From Platanthera guangdongensis (taxonomy: Eukaryota > Streptophyta > Magnoliopsida > Asparagales > Orchidaceae), in NCBI GenBank assembly GCA_039583875.1, contig CM077166.1:82520564-82584563 (forward strand): a stretch of DNA of 64,000 nt. The letters run 5' to 3'. Shown here piece after piece: positions 22,185-33,975 of this stretch; the stretch's first letter is position 1, and each line of letters begins with the position of its first letter. The translations under genes and the position numbers were made by a program. The notes under the pieces are model-generated. The model had not been told where the DNA came from. It saw only the letters and a list, made by a program, of their open reading frames with translations, and did not search any database.

Positions 22185-23792
22185 TCAATTCCTAGGATAC
22201 CAAAGGCCTAGATTAGGTGTGCCCTTAAGATATCTCAAAATCTTTTTGACAGCAGTATAATGAGATTTTTTAGGGCAGGATTGGTACCTAGCACAAACAC
22301 ATACAACATACATGATGTTAGGTCTACTAGCAGTCAGATAAAGGAGGGAGCCAACTATCCCTCTATACAAAGATTCATCTACAGGTTTTCCTGCATCATC
22401 TTTGCTTAACGGCATACTTGTCCCCATTGGAGTTCTCATGGTAGTGGATGACTCCATACCATACTTCTTAATTAACTCCTGGGTGAACTTAGACTGGGAT
22501 ATGGACAAGCCATCATCAGTCTGTCTTACTTGGAGTCCCAAGAAGAACTTAAGTTCTCCCATGCTGCTCATCTCAAACTTCCCTTGCATAAGTTTTGCAA
22601 ACTTTCTACAAAGGTTGTTTTCAGTAGAACCAAATATTATGTCATCAACATATATTTGGACTAGGATGATCTTTCCTTTGGATTCTCTAAGGAATAGAGT
22701 CTTGTCTATTTTCCTCCTTGAGAATTTGTTCTCAATGAGGAAAGTAGACATGGTTTCATACTAAGCCATTGGGGCTTGTTTCAACCCATATAAAGCTTTC
22801 CTAAGTTTATAAACATAATTAGGATTGAGTGGATCAACAAAACCTGAGGGTTGTTCTACATAGACCTCCGCTTTTAAGTCTCCATTTAAGAATGCTGACT
22901 TAACATCCATTTGGAACACTTTAAAGCCTTGATATGCTGTATAGACAAGGAATAGCCTTATTTCTTCCAACCTTGCCACTGGAGCAAAAGTCTGATCAAA
23001 GTCTATGCCCTCTTCCTGCCTGTATCCTTTGACAACTATTCTTGCCTTGTTCTTCACTATGATCCCACTCTCATCAAGCTTGTTTCTATAAATCCACTTT
23101 GTCCCTATGACATTGTGGCCCTTTGGTTTTGGAACCAACTCCCAGACCTGGCACCTTCTGAATTAATTTAACTCCTCCTGCATAGCACCAATCTAGTGTG
23201 GGTCTTGAATAACTTCTTAAAATCTCTTGGGTTCCAGTTGAGATAAGAAGCTTGAGCAAAGAACTGTATTTAAGTTCCTGCTTCTTGTTTGTACTCCATG
23301 TCTTGGATCACCAATGATCTGGTGTGCAGGATGATCCTTTAAATGTCTAACTACTGTAGGTAATCTATCAACAGTTTGACCTTCTTCAATCTCTTCATTA
23401 TGCTGCACCTCATGGTCTGGATTAGCCTCTTGAGTATCTTGTACTCCCCCTGGACATCAACTACCATTTTCCTCATCTTGCTTTGCAGTTGGATCTTCTC
23501 TGATAGTAAGCTGGTCCATCTTCTTCTGTATACCTGTAGAGCTACAAGAACTACTAGGCAACTCACTGTTAATAAGTCTAGATTCATCAAATATGACATG
23601 AACAGACTCTTCTACAACTTGAGTAGCCAAATTGTAGACCCTATAAGCCTTACTATTGTTACTGTACCCAACAAATATCCCATCTTGGGATTTGGCAACA
23701 AACTTAGTTAGGTGAGACTTGCCATTATTAAGCATATAGCACTTGCAACCAAAGATCCTAAAATAGGATACGTTTGGTTTTCTGCCTTTCAT
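22185..23792 (-). pseudogene. Integrase tail and reverse transcriptase, copia-A
   Basis: The segment starts with the integrase C-terminal 'FRIFGCKCYMLN...FVGYSNNSKAYRVY' region, then a variable hinge, then copia [50 protein letters not shown] with a catalytic Asp, LYGLKQAP, and the polymerase box [10 protein letters not shown]. All parts are in one frame, with stops near 23216, 23160 and 22758. RT copies element RNA into DNA; the catalytic residues remain, but the reading frame is broken. Confidence 0.87.
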
Positions 23793-23818
23793 AACCTCAT
23801 ATGGTGTCTTTTTGTGGC

Positions 23819-24841
23819 TTATGGTGATGGAACCCTATTGAGCACATGACATACAGTGTTTACTGCCTCAGCCCAAAAATATTCTGGGAGAGTAGTGTCA
23901 CTCAATAGTGTTCTTCCAGCCTCAATCAATGTCCTATTCTTTCTTTCAGCAATGCCATTTTGCTGAGGTGTTCTAGGTGAGGAGAATTCCTGATGAATCT
24001 CAAATTCTTCACACAACATTGTCATACTTTTAGATTGGAATTTAGTTCCATGGTCACTTCTAATTTTGACCACTGAACTATCTAATTCATTCTGAATTTG
24101 TTTGACAAAATTGCAAAAGACATTTGGGGTTTTAGATTTCTGCCTCAGAAAGAATACCCATGAAAATCTAGAATAGTCATTTACAACCACAAAAGTGTAG
24201 ACCTTCCTACCTAGACTATGAACTGGCATAGGACCAAATAAATCCATATGCAAGAGATATAAGCACCTCACTGAGTCTTTGGTTTCTAGGCTATGAAAGG
24301 AGGATCTGGTCTGCTTGCCTTTTTGACAAGCTGAACATATTCCATCCTTAAAGCACTTAACTTGAGGACCATTCCTCACTAACTCTTTACTAAAGAGTTG
24401 GCCAATAGTCTTGTAGTTAAGATGAGCTAGCCTCTTGTGCCATTTGACACGATGAGAGGCTTTCTCATCAGCCACAAGGCAGATAGGAGAATTTTTATTC
24501 TCACTCTCAAAGTTTAGGCAATACACATTTCTTTTTCTATAGCCAGTCAATATGACTTTTTGATCACTTGACCTCTTGATATGACACCCATTCTTGATAA
24601 ATGAAATGTCATATCCAAGATCACTCAGCTGGCTTATGCTTATTAGGTTGTGTTTCAAACCCTTCATATAAGCCACTTGAGTGATAGTGATTAAGTTGTT
24701 AGAAATGTTACCAAACCCTTTGATGACTCCTTTTTCAGAACCACCAAAGATTACTTTAGGCCCATTCAATATTGGTGAGTAGTCCTTCAGCAATACTCTT
24801 GTTCCAGTCATGTGCCTGAAACATCCACTGTCCAAGTATCA
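23819..24841 (-). pseudogene. Protease end and integrase core, copia-A
   Basis: The segment begins at the copia protease active site LDSGCFRHMTG, where the codon before 'YLDSG' is TGA instead of the usual Trp. The GAG-pre-integrase zinc finger follows (WHKRLAHLN ... CSACQKGK), then the integrase core with Asp in HMDLFGPM, Asp in IRSDHG and Glu in NGIAERKN. It ends in a frameshift near 23810-23818 that copia-B shares. The catalytic triad is intact. Confidence 0.87.
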
Positions 24842-25475
24842 TATAGGGGCATGACAACTTGGACTCACCTGCAACAAAGATTACTTAACCTTAGAACCCA
24901 AATAACTTTTGGGTCCTTGGTTCAAGTTAGCCTGAAACTTGACAAATCTGCCTGCAGCTCTTCTAATAGGTAGACTGCTATTCTTCCTGACACTGGTGTT
25001 GTGCCAACAGTCTAAGGCATAATGGCCTATCTTGCCACAACACCAACACTCATACTTATTATACCTCTTTTTAGGTACAATCTTAGCTGTATTGTTGGCA
25101 GCAGATCTTTTATTTTGTGCTGGGGCTTTGCCTTTATTATTGGACTGGACAGCCCATGCAGTTCCCTTAAAGCCTAATCCTGCCTTACCCTTTTGAGACA
25201 CAAAGTCATCAATTAAGGGTAGGACAGATTTTGGCTTAGAGAAACTAGCCACTATTTCCTTCTCTTTCTGAAGTCTGTCTTCTAGACTTTTGATCTGATC
25301 ATTTTTGAATGTGATTGTACCCAACTGAATAGCAGTTATGTTTTTCAGCTTGGCAATCTCATTCATCTTCTGATCCAGCAACTTTTCTGAATCAAATGCA
25401 GCCAACTTAAGAGCTGCAATTTCCTTAGCCTGATTTTTGGCCAGGTTTTTGCTTCTCTTGAGTGCCTACAACAAA
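24842..25475 (-). pseudogene. Gag C-terminal part with second zinc knuckle, copia-A
   Basis: An in-frame run from the TR-GAG2 junction encodes a Lys/Glu/Leu-rich, coiled-coil-like stretch, then a basic region and the CCHC knuckle CWCCGKIGHYALDC, then a basic tail to a stop at 24881. In copia gag-pol this precedes protease. TR-GAG2 separates it from the rest of gag (31065-32321), and the two parts are also in different frames after removing the insertion. Confidence 0.78.
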
Positions 25476-25773
25476 TGATGACGCCATGGATCCCCGTCTG
25501 AAAGCGTTCGTGGATTGGGACGGTCGTTGCCGCAAGCTCACGGATGGTATTTCTACCTCGACGCCAACGCCGCCGCCAAAGCATTCGTGTATTGGGACGA
25601 TTGTGGCCGCAAGCTCACGGATGGGATTTCTACCTCGACGCCAACGCCGCCGCCACTATTAAATAAAATATATAATTATGAATAAAATAATTATAATTAT
25701 ATATTTTATTAAATTGTTATTTTATCGATTGTTATTTTAAACAATCTTATTTCAAGCATTTTAATTTTGTATT

Positions 25774-25867
25774 GCATGATGGGTGCTTATAACCATCTTG
25801 CATTTTTTATTCTTCATGCAAACTCTATGCTTTATTTAATTCATGATGGGTGCATATAACCATCATG
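25774..25867. repeat. Two CATGATGG/CCATCATG dyads in TR-GAG2 U3
   Basis: GCATGATGG-n10-CCATCTTGC (25774-25801) and CATGATGG-n10-CCATCATG (25842-25867) have similar loops (GTGCTTATAA and GTGCATATAA). They are 68 bp apart and end 42 bp before the TATA box. The same pair is at about 29888-29981 in the 3' LTR. Confidence 0.85.
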
Positions 25868-25908
25868 AGGGTGTTAATTTTCTAAGGTGGAGATTGAGTG
25901 GTGTAGCC

Positions 25909-25916
25909 TATATATA
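25909..25916 (+). promoter_or_regulatory. TATA box, TR-GAG2 5' LTR
   Basis: CCTATATATAGGCATGG, itself a dyad, lies about 433 bp into the LTR and just after the two dyad modules. The 3' LTR equivalent is 30023-30030. Confidence 0.75.
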
Positions 25917-26758
25917 GGCATGGATTGTTTTCATATGGTTAAGTTGAATGAGAATTTGAAATCCTACCTCCAAAAGGAATCTCCCCCTCTCCCTCCTATT
26001 CTAATTTCGGCTCCCTCTCAATCCTAGCCTTCTTTCCCCTCTTGGCCGCCAACCTCCTCTCCCTCCCAAGCCGCCCAACTTCTCCCCCTTCCCCCTTCAA
26101 GGAAGAATCCGGCCACCCCTCTCTCTTGGTGGTTAGAGCAAGGTGCTTGTGGTAATCTCTCGTGGATCTCGGCCAAGGCGTGACGCGCCGAAGGAGGAAG
26201 GGTTTCCTCTCCATCCGGCGTAACTCCGGCGGAACCGTGGAAGAGAGATTCAAGCAAGATAATTGGAATCATCTATTCCGATTTGGGTAACGAAAATCTC
26301 TACCATTGTGTGTTTTCTCCTCTTGATAGATCTTGTGGCATATGCGTGTTGCGTGGCTTGTGAAGCGTTTGAAATTTCATGGTTAAATTTTCATTGATAT
26401 TGTTGGTGTTTTCCTTTTTTTTCCGTTTAAGTTTGTGAGGCGTGGCGGCCCTCGTTTTATTTTGTTGGGAGAGAACCATCCTTATCTGAATCTTTTGTTT
26501 TCGGTGGATTCTCTTTTGGTACAACAACGCTCGACCAAACCGTGTGGGTTCCTTTCGCTTGAGAGGACCTTGGCCTATCGCCTTGGTACTATCTTGAAGG
26601 GCTTTGCGAACCCTCCGTCGTCTATGTTTAATGAATATACGAGTTGGGTAGTTGCTGCGTTTTTGTTGCTTGAGCGTGACGTGAGAGTTAGTGGAGAGCA
26701 TTGCGTTTAGTTATGTCCGTCTCCATAACGTCAAAAAAGGGGCCAGCCTCCATCAATT

Positions 26759-26769
26759 TGGTATCAGAG
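26759..26769 (+). promoter_or_regulatory. Primer binding site (tRNA-iMet), TR-GAG2
   Basis: TGGTATCAGAG starts 3 bases after the LTR end and matches the complement of the initiator tRNA-Met 3' end used by many plant LTR elements. Confidence 0.88.
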
Positions 26770-27141
26770 GGAGGTTCACGTCAATTTCCTAATTGGCACC
26801 CTCCCCCTCTTATTTTTTGGAAATTCTCTATCTTATTTTTAATAAGAAATCCAAAAAAAAAATTTATTTTTTATTAAGTCATTATTTTTACTAAGTTATT
26901 TTAAAATTTAATAGTTGGTCTGCAAATAGCGGCCTATATTTTTATATTTTCAGCAAAATTCAAAAATAAAATTTTTTTAATAATCCTCATATTTTTTCCA
27001 GCAAGAAAATCAATTTTATATAATTATAACCTTAGTGGCTAAGCGAGAACAATTCCATCTTTGAAATTTAAATAGGGTCAGGTTAGTTAGTCATTGCATG
27101 TGCACTAGTTCTGGGTGAGTTTTCTCTCCGGTTCTCACTAA

Positions 27142-29567
27142 ATGGCATATGACATATATGCTACCCAGTTAGACTATTCCTATGCTAAGGATATGACTAA
27201 ACACACCCATAGGGCACAGTATATTTATCATACTTATGACGGTTTAGAGTATCCCCAAAATTTTAGACACTGGCTTAAGGGATTAGAACAATATTTTAAT
27301 TGTCACTTATGGATGACTACGAAAAGGTTAGCTTTGCCCGAGAGCTATTAGTAGGTCGAGCCCGATTATTTTGGTTAAACGAAGAGCGTCATGTTGGTAG
27401 CTATCATTATGCTTGGTCGCACATGCGTAGCCTCCTCTCGGATCAATTTGATCCCGCCTACCTGCGCATTAATAGCACCACACCCGTTAGTAAGAATAGT
27501 TATGACACCAGACCCGTATCTGCTTATAGGAGTGACCCTATGCCTCTGGATAGATCCTATCCCCAGAGAGGTAGTAATACCCAAAGTGTGCCTAGTCCCA
27601 CCTATAGGGAACATAAGCCATTTAGACTCCAAAATTTGAACTCGAAAGAGGTTACTATTAGGGTGCTTGCTTCTTTAGCCTCGACATCTAAGCCCTCTGG
27701 TATAGTGACTGATACCTCTCAGGATTCTTATGTGGATATAGAATTTTTGGATGATGAACTTAATCAGCCAGGTGAGAGTCTTCCTTCACTTACGATAGTG
27801 CCTGACTCTCCTGTTGAACCTGAGGATGTGAATAGGACTGAGCCCGTCACTGAGGACGAGGCAATTTTCGCTGACGCTTTTAGTGACATTGAGGAGATTG
27901 GTTACCCTAGTGACCTGGACGAGGATTTCTCCCCCGAGGAATCATCTTCACCCCCCTTCGACGATATTTTAGTCAGGGAGTCGCCTGATGACCCTGAGTC
28001 AGAAGACGTTCTGACTGAGTCGGTAGAGTCATCCAATGTTGAAAGTTTACCTGTTACTAAATTAGGTAATGACTTGCTAGGACCCGATATTATTATGGTT
28101 GACCCAGAATTTATAGATCTTTCAACGGTATTGGAAGAGTCACCTTGGGATGATTGTTCAATTTGGGATAATCTTAGTGTGATACATCCGAGAGTTAGTT
28201 CATTTACGGTATCAATGCCGCTTAAAAGTCAAGTTAATTTTGATACTCACCGGGATTCAATTTGCCCATCCCTTTATTTTGATTGTGACGATGCACCCAC
28301 TTCATGGGAAGAGTTGGTTAACGAAGGATCTGTCGTTTTGGAAAATTTACACTATGGGGAAAAATTATCTTTGGATGACGGTAGCCCGGAGGGCCAGAAA
28401 GACATTTCGTTGATGATAGCTCCTTTACCTGGGGCCCAAAACTATTTAGAAATTTTGTCGGATACGATTTTGCCTACTTATGATACACTCACTAATTCTG
28501 AATTAAATGAAGTATCGAATGAGTTGGAAGACTTGTCGGCTGAGTTTTCAGTGAGGATGAATCCACTGTTTAATTTTTCCTATGATTTTAATGGCCTGCA
28601 ACCGGAGGCTTGTTCTTGGACGAGTAATCCGTGTTTTGACGTTGAGTGTGACTTAACTTCCCCTACGGAATCACCCATGACGACTCTCCCTCCGGTTCAT
28701 TTAACTCGAGTAGATGATTTGTTAGGACACGAGCTAGTCATTCCTAGCCCTTTATATTTGGAGAAGTTTATTATTACCGCCTCCCCATTATGCTTACTTA
28801 GATGGATGTGGGTAAACGTAGTTGGTGACGAGCATTTTCTGCTGGCTATTCATTACGAAAATTTTAAATCAAAATTTAATTCCAAATTTAAAACGAAAAT
28901 GTTATGTTCCACTGAAATAATATTTGAAGTTAAAGAACCTGTGCCACCTGATATAGTTCCGTTATTTTCTACTATTAATTCTAGTCATGTTGCATATGGG
29001 TTCACCCCACATGGTTTTAAGTTAATTAGGCGCATTCTTACCCTTTTAATCCATCAAAATGCGTCCTTTAATTTACTTGCGAGTTTGTGTCAGAAAGTCT
29101 CCTACTGTTATGTGGATGATTTGGGTTTGGCTTGTCTCACCCCTGAACGGATGCCCCCGGGCACCTTAAAAATATTAACGAATCGGCAAGTCCATCCTTT
29201 GCGAACCTTAAGGGAGTTTGGTAACATCACTTTTCTATTAGAATTTTCCATTGATTGGGGCATAGCTTCTATTTTTGTCATTTCATATTTTACGCTTCAT
29301 GCTTCTATGCCACTTGAAATGTCTACCTCTCCGTATATATATTCCACTTTGAATTCTATCGGGTTGGGTGGTGCAAGTTTCCCAGGATCGTTCTCTTTCT
29401 CGGTCTCCATCGGAGGTATGTTGGTTGATGTTGTGGAAACTGTTTTTCCTTCGTTGGCTAATGCGTTTTTGAGGTCCCCCCAAGACCACTTTTTTTGCCT
29501 TGCAGGTTCTTCTTTCCCGTTGACGATCTTCCATGCGAGTACTCACATGCCTACTCATCAGTGATGA
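27142..29567 (+). CDS. Gag-like protein with long acidic domain, TR-GAG2
   Basis: The gene starts at ATG 27142 with the capsid-like 'YPQNFRHWLKGLEQYF' and then changes frame near 27300-27315. The next frame has a TTG at 27300 and an ATG at 27309, and runs 750 codons to 29564. It continues the same Gag domain (FARELLVGRARLFWLNE), so the two frames are one gene with a one-base lesion. After a Ser/Pro-rich stretch comes a long Asp/Glu/Ser-rich region (roughly residues 140-330 of the long frame), then a region without a known match and a C-terminus rich in hydrophobic and small residues. No zinc knuckle, protease or RT was seen. An unbroken frame of this length suggests recent selection. The role beyond Gag is unknown. 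Confidence 0.8.
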
Positions 29568-29575
29568 GTATTTTT

Positions 29576-29589
29576 GAGAGGGGGAGGAT
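29576..29589 (+). promoter_or_regulatory. Polypurine tract, TR-GAG2
   Basis: GAGAGGGGGAGGAT ends directly at the 3' LTR start TGATGG. Confidence 0.88.
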
Positions 29590-30870
29590 TGATGGCGCCA
29601 TGGATCCCCGTCTGAAAGCGTTCGTGGATTGGGACGGTCGTTGCCGCAAGCTCACGGATGGTATTTCTACCTCGACGCCAACGCCGCCGCCAAATCGTTC
29701 GTGTATTGGGACGATTGTGGTCGCAAGCTCACGGATGGGATTTCTACCTCGACGCCAACGCCGCCGCCACTATTAAATAAAATATATAATTATGAATAAA
29801 ATAATTATAATTATATATTTTATTAAATTATTATTTTATCGATTGTTATTTTAAACAATCTTATTTCAAGCATTTTAATTTTGTATTGCATGATGGGTGC
29901 TTATAACCATCTTGCATTTTTTATTCTTCATGCAAACTCTATGCTTTATTTAATTCATGATGGGTGCATATAACCATCATGAGCGTGTTAATTTTCTAAG
30001 GTGGAGATTGAGTGGTGTAGCCTATATATAGGCATGAATTGTTTTCATATGGTTAAGTTGAATGAGAATTTGAAATCCTACCTCCAAAAGGAATCTCCCC
30101 CCTCTCCCTCCTATTCTAATTTCGGCTCCCTCTCAATCCTAGCCTTCTTTCCCCTCTTGGCCGCCAACCTCCTCTCCCTCCCAAGCCGCCCAACTTCTCC
30201 CCCTTCCCCCTTCAAGGAAGAATCCGGCCACCCCTCTCTCTTGGTGGTTAGAGCAAGGTGCTTGTGGTAATCTCTCGTGGATCTCGGCCAAGGCATGACG
30301 CGACGAAGGAGGAAGAGTTTACTCTCCATCCGACGTAACTCCGGCGGAACCGTGGAAGAGAGATTCAAGCAAGATAACCGGAATCATCTATTCCGATTTG
30401 GGTAACGAAAATCTCTACCGTTGTGTGTTTTCTCCTCTGGATAGATCTTGTGGCATATGCGTGTTGCGTGTCTTGTGAAGCGTTTGAAATTTCATGGTTA
30501 AATTTTCATTGATATTGTTGGTGTTTTCCTTTTTTTTCCGTTTAAGTTCGTGAGGCGTGGCGGCCCTCGTTTTATTTTGTTGGGAGAGAACCATCCTTAT
30601 CCGAATCTTTTGTTTTCGGTGGATTCTCTTTTGGTACAACAACGCTCGACCGAACCGTGTGGGTTCCTTTCGCTTGAGAGGACCTTGGCCTATCGCCTTG
30701 GTACTATCTTGAAGGGATTTGCGAACCCTCCGTCGTCTATGTTTAATGAATAATACGAGTTGGGTAGTTGCTGCATTTTTGTTGCTTGAGCGTGACGTGA
30801 GAGTTAGTGGAGAGCGTTGTGTTTAGTTATGTCCGTCTCCATAACGTCAAAAAGGGGCCAGCCTCCATCA
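29590..30870 (+). repeat. 3' LTR of TR-GAG2
   Basis: 1281 bp, nearly identical to the 5' LTR, with the same 76-bp duplication, dyads and TATA box. It ends CATCA before the target duplication ACAAA. Confidence 0.93.
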
Positions 30871-31064
30871 ACAAATCCCCATATTCATCTATAAGCTGAT
30901 GAATATCTCCTTTAGATTCAGACCCATCCACATCTCTTGATGCAGATGCATCTGATTCTGACTCAGTTTAGTAATCAGAATCTACAGATAAACTTTTTTA
31001 CCTTACTGGGACCAGGTTGATCCTAACACTGGTCTTCTTCAGACACAACCATCAGTCCTTTGCA

Positions 31065-32321
31065 CTAATGGTCTTCTTGCTCATTGATAGAGTCCAGTAA
31101 TTTCAAGAACTCATCCTCTTCTTCTATTGAAAACAAACCAATATAGGCCTCAGCCTCAGATTCAGACTCTGAAGTTGATTGATCTGTCCAACTTTTCTCT
31201 TTCTTAGCTACCAAGGATTTCTCCTTCTTGCTCTTGTGCTGAGACTTCTTTTTATCAGTAGACTCCTTCCTTTTGTCTAGACAGTCAACCACAACATGTC
31301 CAGGTCTCTTGCAGCAATAACAAATAATCTTTAATGTAGTTGACTTGCTAGGCTTTGTCCCACTCCTGTCCTTCCTGGATGATTTCCTCTTCTGATAATA
31401 GTCATCCTTGGATTGAGATAAGGATGGCTTAGATTTCCACTGCTTCTTCTTTAAGAATCTCTGAAACTGCCTTGTGAAAGCAGCAAAATCTTCATCAAAA
31501 TTACTACTGTCTGAACTGTGATTATCAGAATTTTCTGAGATCACTTCTGCAGCTTTCTTAGGAGAAGATGGAGACATCCTCCTATTCTTCCTTGTGGATT
31601 CTACCTTGAAGGCCACTGACTTTTCTCTATAGTCAACCTTTGTATTTTTCTCTTCCTCCTTTCTGGCCAACAGCTGCATCTCATAAGACAGCAATTTGCC
31701 AAACAGTGTTGGAGGTGAAATTTCTGCCAGTCTGGCCACTTCCCTTATGGCACAGATCTTTGTATCCCAATCCTTAGTCAAAGACCTAAGGAATTTGTCA
31801 TTCAGCTCATATGTACTGAAGATTCTTCCATAGGACATTAGTTCATTTACAATTCTGTAGAACTTCTTATAACATTCAGCTATGCTATCAGACTTGGCTT
31901 GTCTGAAACTCTCATATTCTTGATTAAGCATAAACTTTCTATCTTGCCTAACCTCTTCAGAACCCTCCATATAGACAACCAATGTGTCCCACAGCTCCTT
32001 GGAGGTTTTGCAGTGAATTAGATTCTAGAATGTTGAGTCATCTATGACACTCACTATAATATTCTGTGCTCTTTTATCCATTGTAGCCAAGATGATCTCA
32101 TCCTTAGTCATTTCTGAAAAATCCTTAGGAATCCTTTAATTAGCATCAAGAACAGAAACCTTCATTGGAATATATGGTCATTCCTTAACTGTTATATAAA
32201 TTCTAGGATCAGATTCCTCCATAAATAGTCTGATCCTTTCCTTCCATATTCCAAAGATTTCCTTCCTGTAGATAGGCAACTTCATTGAACCAAGTTCTTT
32301 ATGGTTTTCTCCTGAACCCAT
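31065..32321 (-). pseudogene. Gag N-terminal part with first zinc knuckle, copia-A
   Basis: Starts at ATG 32321 (MGSGENHKELG), 66 bp inside the primer site. The copia Gag core follows ('SFRQAKSDSIAECYKKFYRIVNEL...FLRSLTKDWDTK', UBN2-type), then a basic segment and the knuckle CYCCKRPGHVVVDC, then a Lys-rich and acidic tail. Three stops interrupt the first 113 codons, the first a TGA near 32178. From 31982 to 31065 the frame is open. Gag would form the particle that packages element RNA. Confidence 0.82.
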
Positions 32322-32386
32322 CTTCTTTAACTTACTTCTGCCTTACAGATCTAACTCAGACTGTTAAGTATTTCTTTGAGGAACCT

Positions 32387-32399
32387 GGCTTTGACACCA
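32387..32399 (-). promoter_or_regulatory. Primer binding site (degenerate tRNA-iMet), copia-A
   Basis: The minus strand reads TGGTGTCAAAGCC a few bases after the 5' LTR end. This is the iMet complement TGGTATCAGAGCC with two transitions. Confidence 0.75.
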
Positions 32400-33403
32400 C
32401 TTGAAAGAATTGGTTCCTAAACATCTAGAGGGGGGGGGGGGTGAATAGGTTCAATTCTTTTTCCTTCTAAGGCAGAATATTAATTCAGTTAATTAATAGA
32501 AACATATAGCTCTACAGCAATCACAGCACAGAAATAACAATACCACACACAATCACAAATGACACACTGATTTATAGTGATTCCCCAAGTTCTGGGTACA
32601 TCCACTTTCCCCCTTCGCCTATCTAGTAGTGTGCTAAATTCGGCCCAACTTCTTTCCTTCTCGTCAAATCCGCAGATCTTACAGCTCAGAACCCAAATAA
32701 GGCTCCTACAACTCAGAGTGAGTCCACACTCCTACAGCTCAGGCAATCTGCCCTACCTCAGCCTTCAACAAGGCCTACAACTCAGAGATGAAAATCTCCT
32801 ACAACTCAGGCTCTCAGCCCTACCTCAGCCTTCAACAAGGCCTACCACTCAGAGAACTTAATCTCCTACAACTCAGCCTTTATAAATCAGGCTTACAACT
32901 CAGATCTTAAAAATATCCTACTGAAAATAAATGTAAATTTGAAATTTACCACCACCCTGGTTGAGAGAGAAAGGATGGAAGGTTTCTTGATCAGTTCTTG
33001 AAAGAATCTGATGTTAGAGATCAACCTGTCTTAGCTTTCTTCAAAGCTTCTTGAATCTGAAGACAGTAGGGTTGATCTCCTTTAAAGTTGATCTTCAATC
33101 AGCTTCTTTCTTGAAATTCAGAAATCAATCTGAATTCTTCTTGGCAGACTGGTTCAGAATCGGCACTTAAGAGACTTGTTGATGTAAGTCCTTTTCTTCA
33201 CTTAAATAGATGGAGCTCTCGCTCTCCAAATTCTTCTGAAGATTCTTCTGAATTCTTCTTTGAATTCTTTTGACAAACTCTGAGTAGATCACCACTTAAG
33301 AATGTCTTCTTAGATCTTCTGTTGAAAATCTTCTTCTGTTTTTCATGTTTTCTTTTTTTATCTCATCTCTATATGTATATATATTCTGTTGATAGAGAAT
33401 GTC

Positions 33404-33411
33404 TTTATATA
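33404..33411 (-). promoter_or_regulatory. TATA box of the shared copia LTR
   Basis: CTATATAAAG on the minus strand, about 710 bp into the LTR, downstream of the dyad array. It is the likely promoter for copia-A gag-pol. Confidence 0.68.
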
Positions 33412-33559
33412 GACTTCCTGCATGGTAACCGGCTGATCCGGTTTCTAACGAACTTCTAACAGCTCTGACAGCTTCAGTAGACCGATTGGTTATGGCAGCT
33501 GTCAAGTTTCTAGTCACTTCTTGAAACTTTGTCTCTGTCAGCAAAATGTCAAGACTGAA

Positions 33560-33975
33560 TTTCATCATGTGTCAACACAAGTAGACTAAGTGTCGACACA
33601 AGCCTTGGTGGTGTCGACACAGCTCCCTTGGTGTTGACACCGCTTCTCGACACAGCTTCTGTTGAATATGTCGACACAGTCACTTCTTCTCTTCACAAAA
33701 AATCAACTTTGTTGAAACTCTGCTATGTGTCGACACAGTTGATGTCGACAAAGTCTTCTGTGTGTCGACACTGCCTTTGTGTGTCGACATAGTTGATGTC
33801 GACTAAGCTTTTCTGTATGTCGACACTGCCTCTGTGTGTCGACACAGTTTCTTCTGGTGTCGACACAACCTTTCCAAGTGTCGACACAATTGACTCCAGG
33901 TGTCGACACAGCTTTTCTCCAGTGTCGACACAAGCCTTCATAAGTGTCGACACAGCTTCTTCTGGTGTCGACTCA
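33560..33975. repeat. TGTCGACA dyad array in shared copia LTR
   Basis: About 18 copies of TGTCGACA or near variants, in the same order as 11368-11818 but lacking one short segment present there, so units are gained or lost between LTRs. Confidence 0.9.

Larger units (their letters stand above)
25476..26755 (+). repeat. 5' LTR of TR-GAG2
   Basis: 1280 bp. Near its start is a 76-bp direct duplication (units from about 25504 and 25580). U3 then has an AT-rich tract, two dyads (25774-25801 and 25842-25867, the second with arms CATGATGG/CCATCATG) and TATATATA at 25909. Frames within it (for example 26435-26710) have no recognisable domain. Confidence 0.93.
25476..30870 (+). mobile_element. Non-autonomous Gag-only LTR element TR-GAG2
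   Basis: A complete plus-strand element of 5395 bp, with LTRs 25476-26755 and 29590-30870 (TGATG...CATCA) and a perfect target duplication ACAAA (25471-25475, 30871-30875). It has a tRNA-iMet primer site, one long ORF and a polypurine tract, but no enzyme genes. It is antisense to copia-A, whose gag it splits. The LTR pair differs at only a few sites (for example GACGCC versus GGCGCC near the start), so the insertion is recent relative to copia-A. Confidence 0.93.

Noticed and set aside
27290..27330. Programmed -1 frameshift in TR-GAG2 gag
   Set aside because: No convincing slippery heptamer lies in the overlap, and the long frame is closed by TAA at 27297. A single-base indel is the simpler explanation.
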